Assembly: GCF_036421915.1 (NCBI RefSeq)
Contig: NZ_JAZGOM010000006.1
Direction: 5' to 3' (one strand)
Source: Georgenia_A wangjunii
Lineage (GTDB): Bacteria > Actinomycetota > Actinomycetes > Actinomycetales > Actinomycetaceae
Length of the DNA: 64,000 bases
Below, piece by piece: positions 1-7,945 of this stretch. Position numbers and translations under genes: made by a program. Position 1 is the first letter of the stretch, and the number at the start of each line of letters is the position of its first letter. The notes beneath the pieces are model-generated. The model saw only the letters and a program-made list of their open reading frames with translations. It did not search any database and was not told the DNA's origin.

Positions 1-1916
1 GCCTCGCCGCCGGTGTACTTCGACACCTGGTCGAGGGAGTCGGTCGGGACGTAGAGCCGGTCGCCGGGCTGGCCGCGCTTGGAGCTCGCGTACTCGATGA
101 CGAGGTACTCCCGCGTCGTCGCCTCCTTGCCGGTGCCGACGGTGCGCTGGACGAGCTCGACGAAGCGCCCGACGCCGTGCTGGCCGTGGACGACGTGGTC
201 ACCCGCGCGCAGCGCGAGGGGGTCGACCGTGTTGCGCCGCTGCCGGGAGGGCATCTTGCGCATGTCCCGGGTCGAGGTGCCCGCACGGCCGGTGATGTCG
301 GACTCCGTGAGCATGGCGAGCTTGAGGTCGGGGGCGACGAAGCCGCGACCGATGCTCGCCGTCGTCACGAGGACGACGGCCTCGGGCGGGGCGTCGGCGA
401 CGTCGTCGACGAGGCGCGCCGGCACCCCTTCCGACGCCAGCTGCTCGGCCATGCGGCGGGCCGGGCCGGGCCCCTCGGTCGTGAGGACGATCCGCCACCG
501 GTCGCTCGTGAGGGCACGCAGGTCCGCGACCGCCTTCTCGACGTCGCCGCGGTACGGCTCGACGTCGCGCGCACCGACGGCGCTCGGGCCGCGGGACTCG
601 GCGTCCGTGGCTCCGGCGGCGGCGAGGGCCTCGGCGGCCTGGGCGGCCGCGCTCCCCGGCGCCGCCGGCGGCCGTGGGGCGGCGCCGTCGTCGTCGGGCT
701 CCTCGCCGGGGGCGTCGGCGGACAGCGACGTGAGGCTCCACCAGCCGAGGCCGCGGGCCAGGGCGAGGTCGCGGGCGTCCTCGATCTCGGTGAAGGAGGC
801 GGCGCGCAGGTCGAGCGGCGTGCTCCCGCCGACAGCGGCGGAGGCCCACGCCGCGGCGAGGAACTCCTCGGTCGTCGAGACGAGGTCGTGTGCGCGGCGC
901 CGGATGCGCTCGGGGTCGGACAGGACGACGAGCGTCTCGGCCGGGACGAGGGAGAGCACGGGGACCATGTCGTCGACGAGGGCCGGTGCGAGTGACTCCA
1001 TGCCCTCGACGGCGATGCCCTCGCTCATCCGCTCGAGCATCTCCGCGGCCCCGGGCAGCTGGTCGACGAGGGCGGCGGCGCGGGCGCGGACCTTCTCGGT
1101 GAGGAGGAGCTCGCGGCACGGGGGTGCCCACAGGCCGCGGTCGGCGATCTCGAGGGAGCGCTGGTCCGCGACGGCGAACCAGCGCACCTCCTCGACCGTG
1201 TCGCCCCAGAAGTCGATGCGCAGCGGGTGGTCCTCGGTGGGCGGGAAGACGTCGAGGATGCCTCCGCGCACGGCGAACTCCCCGCGCCGCTCGACCATGT
1301 CGACCCGGCTGTAGGCGGCGGCGCTCAGGCGCGCGGCGACCTGCTCGAGCTCGACCTCCTGCCCCACCTCGAGCGAGACGGGCTCGAGCTCGCCCAGGCC
1401 GGCGACGACGGGCTGGAGCAAGGCACGGACGGGGACGACGAGCACCCGGATCTCACCGGCGTACCCGGCCTCCGCGCTCGGGTGGGCGAGGCGGCGGAAG
1501 ATCGCGATGCGGCGGGCGACGGTGTCGCTGCGCGGGGAGAGCCGCTCGTGCGGGAGGGTCTCCCACGCCGGGAGGACGGCGATGTCGTCGTCGGGCATGA
1601 AGCAGCGCAGCGCGGCGGCTGCCTCGTCGGCCTCGCGGCCGGTGGCGGTGACGACGACGACGGGGCGCTGGGTCGTGGGGGTGGCGCCGTCTGCGCCGGC
1701 GACGACTGACGCTGCGCCGGCGGTCGCGGAGGGCGTAGCGGTGGCGTCCGCAGCGGCGGCCTGGCCCGTGGGGGCGCCGGCGATCTGGGCGACGATGGGC
1801 GCGCGCACGCCGAGGGGCGCCCGCAGCACGTGGAACCCCCTGCCTGCGACCGCCTCGAGCGTCGCGGCGATCGCGGGGTCCTGTCGCAGGGCCGGGAGCA
1901 GTCCGGTGAGTCTCAT
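1..1916 (-). CDS. mfd: transcription-repair coupling factor Mfd, N-terminal part (gene runs off the left edge)
   Basis: Mfd removes RNA polymerase stalled at DNA lesions and recruits UvrA for nucleotide excision repair. The window holds about 638 codons of a protein usually near 1150-1200 residues. It begins MRLTGLLPALRQDP at an ATG preceded by an AAGGA ribosome site. The first ~400 residues match the UvrB-homology region (RGGILDVFPPTEDHPLRIDFWGD). A low-complexity Ala/Asp/Pro insert follows, then the polymerase-interacting CarD-like domain at about 570-638 (GDHVVHGQHGVGRF, then YASSKRGQPGDRLYVPTDSL). The helicase motor lies outside the window. It is the last gene seen of a minus-strand run that includes an ABC exporter, pth and rplY. 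Confidence 0.96.
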   Translation of the reverse strand, partial: MRLTGLLPALRQDPAIAATLEAVAGRGFHVLRAPLGVRAPIVAQIAGAPTGQAAAADATATPSATAGAASVVAGADGATPTTQRPVVVVTATGREADEAAAALRCFMPDDDIAVLPAWETLPHERLSPRSDTVARRIAIFRRLAHPSAEAGYAGEIRVLVVPVRALLQPVVAGLGELEPVSLEVGQEVELEQVAARLSAAAYSRVDMVERRGEFAVRGGILDVFPPTEDHPLRIDFWGDTVEEVRWFAVADQRSLEIADRGLWAPPCRELLLTEKVRARAAALVDQLPGAAEMLERMSEGIAVEGMESLAPALVDDMVPVLSLVPAETLVVLSDPERIRRRAHDLVSTTEEFLAAAWASAAVGGSTPLDLRAASFTEIEDARDLALARGLGWWSLTSLSADAPGEEPDDDGAAPRPPAAPGSAAAQAAEALAAAGATDAESRGPSAVGARDVEPYRGDVEKAVADLRALTSDRWRIVLTTEGPGPARRMAEQLASEGVPARLVDDVADAPPEAVVLVTTASIGRGFVAPDLKLAMLTESDITGRAGTSTRDMRKMPSRQRRNTVDPLALRAGDHVVHGQHGVGRFVELVQRTVGTGKEATTREYLVIEYASSKRGQPGDRLYVPTDSLDQVSKYTGGE

Positions 1917-2127
1917 GGGTCCTTCGCGATCGGGACGGCAGCGGCCGCCCACGCCGTCGGCGACGCGTGGGCAGCACACGAACCCCGCAACCAGGAGGAG
2001 ACGGGGCCGCCGACGATTCTACGGCGCACGCGGTGGTGCCGCTCGGCCGCCCGGGCCCCGCGGCGCCCGGTCCCGGCCGCGCCCCCGGGCGACTCCAGCC
2101 GGCGCCGAGCGCCGGTGGACCGCCGGG

Positions 2128-4098
2128 TCAGGCGTCCTGGTCGGCGAACTGCGTGCGGTACAGCTCGGCGTAGAGGCCGCCGGCGGCGAGGAGCTCGGCG
2201 TGCGTGCCCTGCTCGACGACGCGCCCCCGGTCGAGCACCGCGATGGAGTCGGCCTGGCGCACGGTCGAGAGGCGGTGGGCGATGACGATCGACGTCCGCC
2301 CGGTCATCGCCTCGTCGAGCGCCCGCTGGACGGCCGCCTCGGACTCGGAGTCGAGGTGCGCCGTCGCCTCGTCGAGGACGACGACGCGGGGCGAGCGCAG
2401 GAGGAGCCGGGCGATGGCGATCCGCTGCTTCTCCCCGCCGGAGAGCCGGTGCCCGCGGTCGCCGACGACCGTCTCGAGCCCCTCGGGCAGGCGGTCGATG
2501 ACGTGGTCGACGTGCGCCGCCCGCAGCGCCCCGGCGATCTCGTCCTCGGTCGCGCCGGGACGCGCGTAGACGAGGTTCGCGCGCACGGTGTCGTGGAACA
2601 TGTGGGCGTCCTGGGTGACGACGCCGACGGCGGCGTGCAGGCTCGCCTGGCGCGCGCGGCGCACGTCCACCCCGCCGAGGCGGACGGTGCCGGCGGTCGT
2701 GTCGTACAGCCGCGCGACGAGCGCCGAGAGCGTCGTCTTGCCCGCACCCGAGGGGCCGACGAGCGCGAGCACCGAGCCCGGCGGGACGGAGAGCGTGATG
2801 TCGTGGATGACGTCGGCCTCGTCGTCGGCGGTGCCGGCCATCGCCGCGCCGTCGACGCCCTCGATGCTGCGCCCCTCGCTCGTCGCCTCGGCGGCGGCCG
2901 CCGGGGTCGCTGCGGGCGCGGCGTCGGCGCCACCGGAGGACTCGAGGGAGAGGAGCGAGACCTCCTCCGGGCGCGGGTAGCGGAAGCTGACGTGGTCGAG
3001 CTCGACGCTGAGCGCGCCGGCGGGCAGGTCGACGGCGTCGTCGGCATCGGTGACCATCGGCTCGAGGTCGAGGACCTCGAAGACGCGCTCGAACGAGACG
3101 AGGGCGGTCATGACGTCGACCTGGACGTTGCTCAGCGCCGTCACCGGCCCGTAGAGCCGGCCGAGGAGCCCGGCGAATGCGACGAGCGTCCCGACGGAGA
3201 CCGCCCCGTCGATGGCGAGCAGGCCGCCCATGCCGTAGACGAGCGCCGTCGCGAGCGAGGCCATGGCGCCGAGCGCCGCGAAGAAGACGCGGCTGCTCAT
3301 CGCCGTGCGCACACCGATGTCCCGCACCCGCCCGGCGCGCTGGGAGAACTCCTGCTGCTCACGCTCCGGGTCCCCGAAGAGCTTGACGAGGAGGGCGCCG
3401 GCCACGTTGAACCGCTCCGTCATCCGGTTGCCGAGCTCGGCGTTGAGCGCCATGCCCTCACGGCGCAGGCCCGCCAGGCGTCGCCCGACGCGCCGCGCCG
3501 GCAGCAGCAGCGCCGGGACGATGAGGAGCGCGACGACCGTGATCTGCCACGACAGCGCGAGCATCGTCATGAGGACGACGACGACGGAGACGACGTTGGA
3601 GACGACGCCGGACAGGGTCGAGGTGAACGCCTGCTGCGCCCCGATGACGTCGGAGTTGAGCCGCGTGACGAGCGAGCCCGTCTGGGTGCGGGTGAAGAAC
3701 GCGACGGACTGGCCCTGGACGTGGCCGAAGACGTCCGTGCGCAGGTCGTAGATGAGGCCCTCGCCGATGCGCGAGGAGAACCAGCGCTGGACGAGGGTGA
3801 GGACCGCCTCGAGGACGGCGACGACGGCGACGAGGCTCGCGAGGATGAGGACGAGGCGGCGGTCGCCCTCGGCCACGCCGTCGTCGATGATGCGCTGCAG
3901 CAGGAGCGGCGTGGCGACGACGAGGAGCGCGCCGGCGACGACGAGCACGAGGAAGAGGGCCATCTGGGCGCGGTAGGGCTTCGCGTAGCCGAGGATGCGG
4001 CGGGTGGTTCCCTTGGCGAGACGGTGGTCCGCGACGCTCGCGTCCTGGCGCAGCGAGCGGCCCACTCCCCCGCCGCCCATGCCCCCGCCCATGCTCAC
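2128..4098 (-). CDS. ABC transporter, fused transmembrane and ATPase domains (exporter type)
   Basis: Half-size ABC exporter of about 656 residues that would act as a dimer in the membrane; the substrate is not evident. A Gly/Met-rich N-terminus (MGGGMGGGG) precedes six membrane helices at about 40-330, then the nucleotide-binding domain with Walker A GPSGAGKTT (about 446), signature LSGGEKQR, Walker B VVVLDEATAHLD and the H-loop IVIAHRLS. An Ala/Glu/Ser/Asp-rich insert of roughly 50 residues sits between the FRYP strand and Walker A (about 378-433), which is unusual there. The GTG start at 4098 overlaps the pth stop by 4 nt (GTGA) with GGGAG 6 nt upstream, implying coupling to pth; ATG at 4092 is an alternative. 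Confidence 0.93.
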   Translation of the reverse strand: MSMGGGMGGGGVGRSLRQDASVADHRLAKGTTRRILGYAKPYRAQMALFLVLVVAGALLVVATPLLLQRIIDDGVAEGDRRLVLILASLVAVVAVLEAVLTLVQRWFSSRIGEGLIYDLRTDVFGHVQGQSVAFFTRTQTGSLVTRLNSDVIGAQQAFTSTLSGVVSNVVSVVVVLMTMLALSWQITVVALLIVPALLLPARRVGRRLAGLRREGMALNAELGNRMTERFNVAGALLVKLFGDPEREQQEFSQRAGRVRDIGVRTAMSSRVFFAALGAMASLATALVYGMGGLLAIDGAVSVGTLVAFAGLLGRLYGPVTALSNVQVDVMTALVSFERVFEVLDLEPMVTDADDAVDLPAGALSVELDHVSFRYPRPEEVSLLSLESSGGADAAPAATPAAAAEATSEGRSIEGVDGAAMAGTADDEADVIHDITLSVPPGSVLALVGPSGAGKTTLSALVARLYDTTAGTVRLGGVDVRRARQASLHAAVGVVTQDAHMFHDTVRANLVYARPGATEDEIAGALRAAHVDHVIDRLPEGLETVVGDRGHRLSGGEKQRIAIARLLLRSPRVVVLDEATAHLDSESEAAVQRALDEAMTGRTSIVIAHRLSTVRQADSIAVLDRGRVVEQGTHAELLAAGGLYAELYRTQFADQDA

Positions 4099-4703
4099 GC
4101 GGGGCTCCCGGTCGTGTGCAGGCGGAGCTGGGCCTTCTCGAGGCCGAGCGTGAGGACGTCCTCGACGGCATCGGCCGCCTCCTCGAGCGTGACGCCGAGC
4201 CCGGGACGCTCGGCGACGGCGAAGTCCCGCAGGACGTAGTCGGCGGCGTCCATGCGCCCCGGCGGTCGGCCGACGCCGATCCGCAGGCGGACGTAGTCCT
4301 TCGAGCCGAGCGCCTGGGAGATGGAGCGCAGACCGTTGTGGCCGCCCTCCCCGCCCCCGCGCTTGAGCCGCAGGGTGTCGGGGGGAAGGTCGAGCTCGTC
4401 GTGGACGACGAGGACCTGCTCGGGAGGGAGGTCGTAGAACGCGGCGAGCGCGGCGACCGGCTTGCCCGAGACGTTCATGTACGACGCCGGCTTGGCGAGG
4501 ATCGCGCGCGGGCCCGGCGCGCCGCCCGGGAGCACCCCGAGGCGGCCGTCGAGGACGTGCGCGCGCGCCTTGTGGGTCGTGAAGGTCCCGCCCATCCGTC
4601 GCGCGAGCACCTCGAGGGCCATGTGACCGACGTTGTGCCGGTTCCCGGCGTACTGGGGCCCGGGGTTGCCGAGGCCCACGACGAGCCACGTTCCGCTGCT
4701 CAT
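4095..4703 (-). CDS. pth: peptidyl-tRNA hydrolase
   Basis: Cleaves the ester bond of peptidyl-tRNAs released by stalled ribosomes and so recycles tRNA. At 202 residues it is of normal length. The family motif VVGLGNPGPQYAGNRHNVG carries the conserved Asn13 and catalytic His23; VHDELDLPPDTLRLK and GGGEGGHNGLRSI supply the conserved Asp and Asn. It lies between rplY upstream and the ABC exporter downstream. The rplY-pth pairing is common in bacteria. A hairpin between rplY and pth (4730-4769) suggests that some transcripts end before pth. Confidence 0.97.
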   Translation of the reverse strand: MSSGTWLVVGLGNPGPQYAGNRHNVGHMALEVLARRMGGTFTTHKARAHVLDGRLGVLPGGAPGPRAILAKPASYMNVSGKPVAALAAFYDLPPEQVLVVHDELDLPPDTLRLKRGGGEGGHNGLRSISQALGSKDYVRLRIGVGRPPGRMDAADYVLRDFAVAERPGLGVTLEEAADAVEDVLTLGLEKAQLRLHTTGSPA

Positions 4704-4729
4704 GCGCTCTCCTTCGTCCGACTCAGACG

Positions 4730-4769
4730 CGTCACGCCCAGGCGGCAGGTGCCGGTCCTGGGCGTGACG
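4730..4769 (-). terminator. perfect 13-bp hairpin between rplY and pth
   Basis: Arms CGTCACGCCCAGG (4730-4742) and its exact complement (4757-4769) enclose a 14-nt loop, 25 bp downstream of the rplY stop. There is no U-tract, as is usual in high-GC actinobacteria, so this is a terminator or attenuator by position and stability only. Confidence 0.6.
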
Positions 4770-4794
4770 GTGGTGCTGGGGTGGAGCCGGGAGG

Positions 4795-5415
4795 TCAGTC
4801 CTCGACCGTGACGCCGGCCTCGGCGCCGGCCTCGGCGGAGGCCTCGTCGGCGGCGATGTCGTCGGCAGAGGCGCGCGGCACCGAGATGATGACGACCTCG
4901 TGCTCGGCGTCGTCGTCGATCGTGGCCTCGTCCGGGCGGGGGATGTCGCTGACGCGGACGATCGCGCCGTCGGTGAGGCCCTCGATGGAGACGTCGATGC
5001 GCTCGGGGATGTCCGTCGCGGGGACCGTGATCGTGAGGTACTGGAGCTCGAGCTGGTGGATCGTGCCGGGGTAGGACTCGCCCACGATGTGGACGGGGAC
5101 CTCGACGGTCACGCGCTCACCCTTGTTGACGACGACGAGGTCGACGTGCTCGATGGTGCGGCGGACGGGCTCGCGCTGGACGTCCTTGGCGAGGGCGAGC
5201 TGCTCCCGGCCCTCGATGTCGAGCGTGAGCAGGGCGTTCGCGTTGCCCTTGAGGGCGAGGAACGTCTCGTGCGAGGGGAGCGCGAGGTGCTGCGGCTCCG
5301 TGCCGTGCCCGTAGAGGACGGCGGGGATGAGGCCGGCGCGGCGGGTGCGGCGGGCCGCGCCCTTGCCGAACTCGTTACGGGCGGTGGCGGTGAGCTTGCT
5401 GACGGACTTGGCCAC
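4795..5415 (-). CDS. rplY: 50S ribosomal protein L25 / general stress protein Ctc
   Basis: Binds 5S rRNA in the large ribosomal subunit; the long two-domain form is known as Ctc/TL5. The protein has 206 residues: an L25 domain at about 1-95 (RNEFGKGAARRTRRAGLIPAVLYGHG) and a C-terminal TL5-type beta domain, then an acidic tail rich in Ala/Asp/Glu. GTG at 5415 is chosen because GAGGAG lies 6 nt upstream and the mature start (V)AKSVSKLTATARNEFG aligns with the family; an in-frame extension to 5490 has no support. A TAACAT -10-like box lies at 5566-5571. Confidence 0.96.
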   Translation of the reverse strand: MAKSVSKLTATARNEFGKGAARRTRRAGLIPAVLYGHGTEPQHLALPSHETFLALKGNANALLTLDIEGREQLALAKDVQREPVRRTIEHVDLVVVNKGERVTVEVPVHIVGESYPGTIHQLELQYLTITVPATDIPERIDVSIEGLTDGAIVRVSDIPRPDEATIDDDAEHEVVIISVPRASADDIAADEASAEAGAEAGVTVED

Positions 5416-5565
5416 GGGGGTCTCCTCGGGATGCATCTGGACGGCGGTGGGCCTTGGCGCGGGACGTCGGACGGACGGCGCACATAGCACCCACCGCGTC
5501 GATAACGGAGTCGGTCCGGTCGGGCCCTGGGCCCGTCCGGCCTCCCTCGCCGAGGCAACCTGACT

Positions 5566-5571
5566 ATGTTA
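5566..5571 (-). promoter_or_regulatory. possible -10 box for rplY, in the 5416-5728 gap
   Basis: On the minus strand TAACAT reads toward rplY with a leader of about 145 nt. The 313-bp gap between rplY and the upstream gene holds this box, a GGGCCC inverted repeat near 5521-5535, and palindrome copy 1 (5652-5721). No coding sequence is visible in it. Confidence 0.35.
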
Positions 5572-5651
5572 GCCGACGTCCGTGCCGGCCTGCTCCCCCG
5601 AGGTTGTGCACCTGCTCACCGCCGGGTGCGGGTTGCCGCGGCCCCGCATCC

Positions 5652-5721
5652 GGCTGTGCGCCTCGACACGCGCTGTGCGCCTGGTCTACCAAGCGCACGG
5701 CGCGTGTCGAGGCGCACAGCC
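5652..5721. repeat. dispersed palindrome, copy 1 (34-nt arms, CT loop)
   Basis: Arms 5652-5685 and 5688-5721 are complementary except for two positions, with a 2-nt CT loop between TGGT and ACCA. It starts 8 bp beyond the stop codon of the 5729-6643 gene, the place of a terminator. The same element recurs at 6816 and 28065. Between copies 1 and 2 the arms change together: GACACGCGC paired with GCGCGTGTC here, GACACACGC with GCGTGTGTC in copy 2. This points to selection on the folded form. Confidence 0.85.
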
Positions 5722-5728
5722 CGGCGCG

Positions 5729-6643
5729 TCATCCGGGCACGAGCCCAGCGGCCGCCAGGATTCGGCCGAGTCTCGCGATGTCCAGCGCGTCGGACCAGTC
5801 CCACCGCACGACCCCGTTGCCGAGCGCCCGGAGCCGGTCCTCCCGACGCTTCTCCTGCCACAGCACTTCGCGGGCGTCCTCGTCCGAGCGTGCTGTCTCC
5901 CGTGCGAACTTCACCCGCCCGTCGAACTCACCGATGAGGCAGAACCGGTACCACCAGAAGTCCGTCCGGCCGACGAAGCCGGCATCGTCGAAGAACTGCC
6001 GCTGCAGCTCGGGGACGGGCAGTCCGAGCTCGTACATCCGCGCGCGGCTGAGCGATTCTCCGACGGACTGCGCGCCGCCGTCGGCGCACTCCACCACTCT
6101 GCGTGCCCGGTCCAGCCCCCGAGCGCCGCGCATGAGGTCAAGCTCCTCCGCCAGCTCCTCCGACGACGTCGCGCCCGTCGCGAGGGCGTGGTCCGCACTC
6201 GCCAGTGCCGACGCGAACGTCCGTGTCCTCGCCATGTCCAGGACGGTGCGCGCGACGGAGGTGACGGCGACGCCGTCGGCCATGACGACGTCCGGCATCC
6301 GCTTCACCCCGTGCCTCGTCACCCCAGCGCTCCCACGGCCGCCGGCCGCGGTGGCCTCGATGACGTGGACGCGGTCAGGCCACGCACCGATGATCGGGAT
6401 GCCCAGCATGATCGCCGCAGACTCGTACGCGAGCGGGGCGGGAGTGCGCATCGCGCTCAGCGTGCCCTGGACGAGAGTGCGGTACCTCTCCGCCGGCCGC
6501 GCGTTCTCCCATGTGGTGCGCTCGGCATACGTCCCTCGCCGGACGCGGACGAGGGCCGCGGCGCGCGAGGGCCGGCGCCTCCCCGAAGACGGTGCGACCT
6601 CACCGACGGCGCTGCTCGCGCCCGGTAGTGGTTCGGTGCTCAT
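5729..6643 (-). CDS. AbiEi-antitoxin-like protein with a C-terminal Vsr/DUF559-like nuclease-type region
   Basis: A 304-residue protein resembling actinobacterial proteins annotated as type IV AbiEi-family antitoxin-domain or DUF559-like. The N-terminal half has VRRGTYA, then a DGVAVTSVARTVLDMAR segment typical of these proteins. The C-terminal half carries GRTDFWW, IGEFDG and RVKF, which supply an Asp, a Glu and a Lys spaced as in PD-(D/E)XK folds, so nuclease activity is possible but inferred. No AbiEii-type toxin lies next to it. ATG at 6643 is preferred over longer in-frame extensions because the upstream translation is low-complexity and crosses palindrome copy 2. It is flanked by palindrome copies on both sides. 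Function is not established. Confidence 0.6.
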   Translation of the reverse strand: MSTEPLPGASSAVGEVAPSSGRRRPSRAAALVRVRRGTYAERTTWENARPAERYRTLVQGTLSAMRTPAPLAYESAAIMLGIPIIGAWPDRVHVIEATAAGGRGSAGVTRHGVKRMPDVVMADGVAVTSVARTVLDMARTRTFASALASADHALATGATSSEELAEELDLMRGARGLDRARRVVECADGGAQSVGESLSRARMYELGLPVPELQRQFFDDAGFVGRTDFWWYRFCLIGEFDGRVKFARETARSDEDAREVLWQEKRREDRLRALGNGVVRWDWSDALDIARLGRILAAAGLVPG

Positions 6644-6815
6644 GACCGAGCACGATCGACGGAGCAGGTCGGTCGTGGCTCGGTCGGACGTCCAGCTTGT
6701 GGAGAAGGTCAGCGCACGACCCGCTGTGGACGAGCCACCGGTCGCCCCCGCAGCCCTGAGCACCGCGCGGGCACGCTCCCGTGCGAACCCCAGCACCGCC
6801 CGTGGCCCGCAGCCC

Positions 6816-6879
6816 TGTGCGCCTCGACACACGCTGTGCCCCTGGTCTACCAAGGGCACGGCGTGTGTCGAGGCGCACG
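6816..6879. repeat. dispersed palindrome, copy 2, downstream of prs
   Basis: Arms 6816-6846 and 6849-6879 with a CT loop; 28 of 31 positions are complementary. It lies in the 330-bp gap 6644-6973, about 95 bp downstream of the prs stop, and could terminate the glmU-prs transcript. The rest of the gap holds the upstream region of the AbiEi-like gene and no gene. Two stem positions differ from copy 1 and both differences are compensated in the opposite arm. Confidence 0.85.
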
Positions 6880-6973
6880 GCCGGCGGGACCCGCAGGATG
6901 TTCCGGAAGGGGCCCAGCTGAGGGCGGCCACAGGAGCACCTGCACGTCACCCGCCGGGCCCCGCGGTAGCAAG

Positions 6974-7945
6974 CTACTCGAAGAGGCTGGTGACCGATCC
7001 GTCGTCGAACACCTCGCGGATCGCGCGGGCGATGAGCGGGGCGATCGGGAGCACCGTCAGCTGCGGGAAGTGCTTGTCCGGCGTGATCGGCAGCGAGTCG
7101 GTCACGATGACCTCGCGGGCGCCGCACTCGCTCAGCCGCTGGGCAGCCGGGTCGGAGAGCACACCGTGCGTCGCCGCGACGATGACGTCGGAGGCGCCGG
7201 CCGCCAGCACGATCTTGACCGCCTCGGCGATGGTGCCGCCGGTGTCGATGAGGTCGTCGACGAGGATGCACGTACGGCCCTCGACCTCACCCACCACGCG
7301 GTTGGCCACCGACGAGTTCGGCCGGTTGATGTCGCGGGTCTTGTGGACGAACGCGAGCGGTCCACCGCCGAGCTTGGCCGCCCACTGCTCGGCCACGCGG
7401 ATGCGCCCGGCGTCCGGGGAGACCATCGTGACGTTGGAGGCGTCCACGCGGGAGCGGACGTAGTCCGTGAGGATCGGCATCGCCCACAGGTGGTCGACCG
7501 GCCCGTCGAAGAAGCCCTGGGTCTGCGCCGCGTGGAGGTCCACCGACATGAGGCGGTCCGCCCCGGCGGTCTTGAACAGGTCCGCGACGAGGCGGGCCGA
7601 GATCGGCTCGCGGCCCTTGTGCTTCTTGTCCTGGCGCGCGTAGGGGTAGAACGGCGCGACCACGGTGATGCGCTTGGCGGAGGCCCGCTTGAGCGCGTCC
7701 ACCATGATGAGCTGCTCCATGAGCCACTGGTTGATCGGCGAGGTGTGCGACTGGAGGACGAACGCGTCGCACCCGCGCACGCTCTCGTCGAACCGGACGT
7801 AGATCTCGCCGTTCGCGAAGTCGTACGCCGTCACCGGCACGAGCTCGCTGCCGAGCTCGTGCGAGACGGCGGACGCGAGCGCGGGGTGGGCGCGTCCGGA
7901 CACGACGACGAGTCGCTTCTCGCCGCGGGAGGTGATCCCTGTCAT
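6974..7945 (-). CDS. prs: ribose-phosphate pyrophosphokinase (PRPP synthetase)
   Basis: Makes phosphoribosyl pyrophosphate from ribose 5-phosphate and ATP for nucleotide, His, Trp and NAD synthesis. The 323-residue length is standard. Visible landmarks are PFYPYARQDKKHKGREPI (ATP/flexible loop), DLHAAQTQGFFDGPVDHL, and the PRPP loop LVDDLIDTGGTI at about 228-238. The ATG shares one base with the glmU stop (TGATG), so translation is coupled. The glmU-prs order is common in Gram-positive bacteria and links nucleotide and cell-wall precursor supply. Confidence 0.98.
   Translation of the reverse strand: MTGITSRGEKRLVVVSGRAHPALASAVSHELGSELVPVTAYDFANGEIYVRFDESVRGCDAFVLQSHTSPINQWLMEQLIMVDALKRASAKRITVVAPFYPYARQDKKHKGREPISARLVADLFKTAGADRLMSVDLHAAQTQGFFDGPVDHLWAMPILTDYVRSRVDASNVTMVSPDAGRIRVAEQWAAKLGGGPLAFVHKTRDINRPNSSVANRVVGEVEGRTCILVDDLIDTGGTIAEAVKIVLAAGASDVIVAATHGVLSDPAAQRLSECGAREVIVTDSLPITPDKHFPQLTVLPIAPLIARAIREVFDDGSVTSLFE

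Noticed and set aside
5652..5721. Palindrome as a tRNA fragment or phage attachment site
   Set aside because: The fold is a single long hairpin without a cloverleaf, and no integrase or prophage gene is near any copy.
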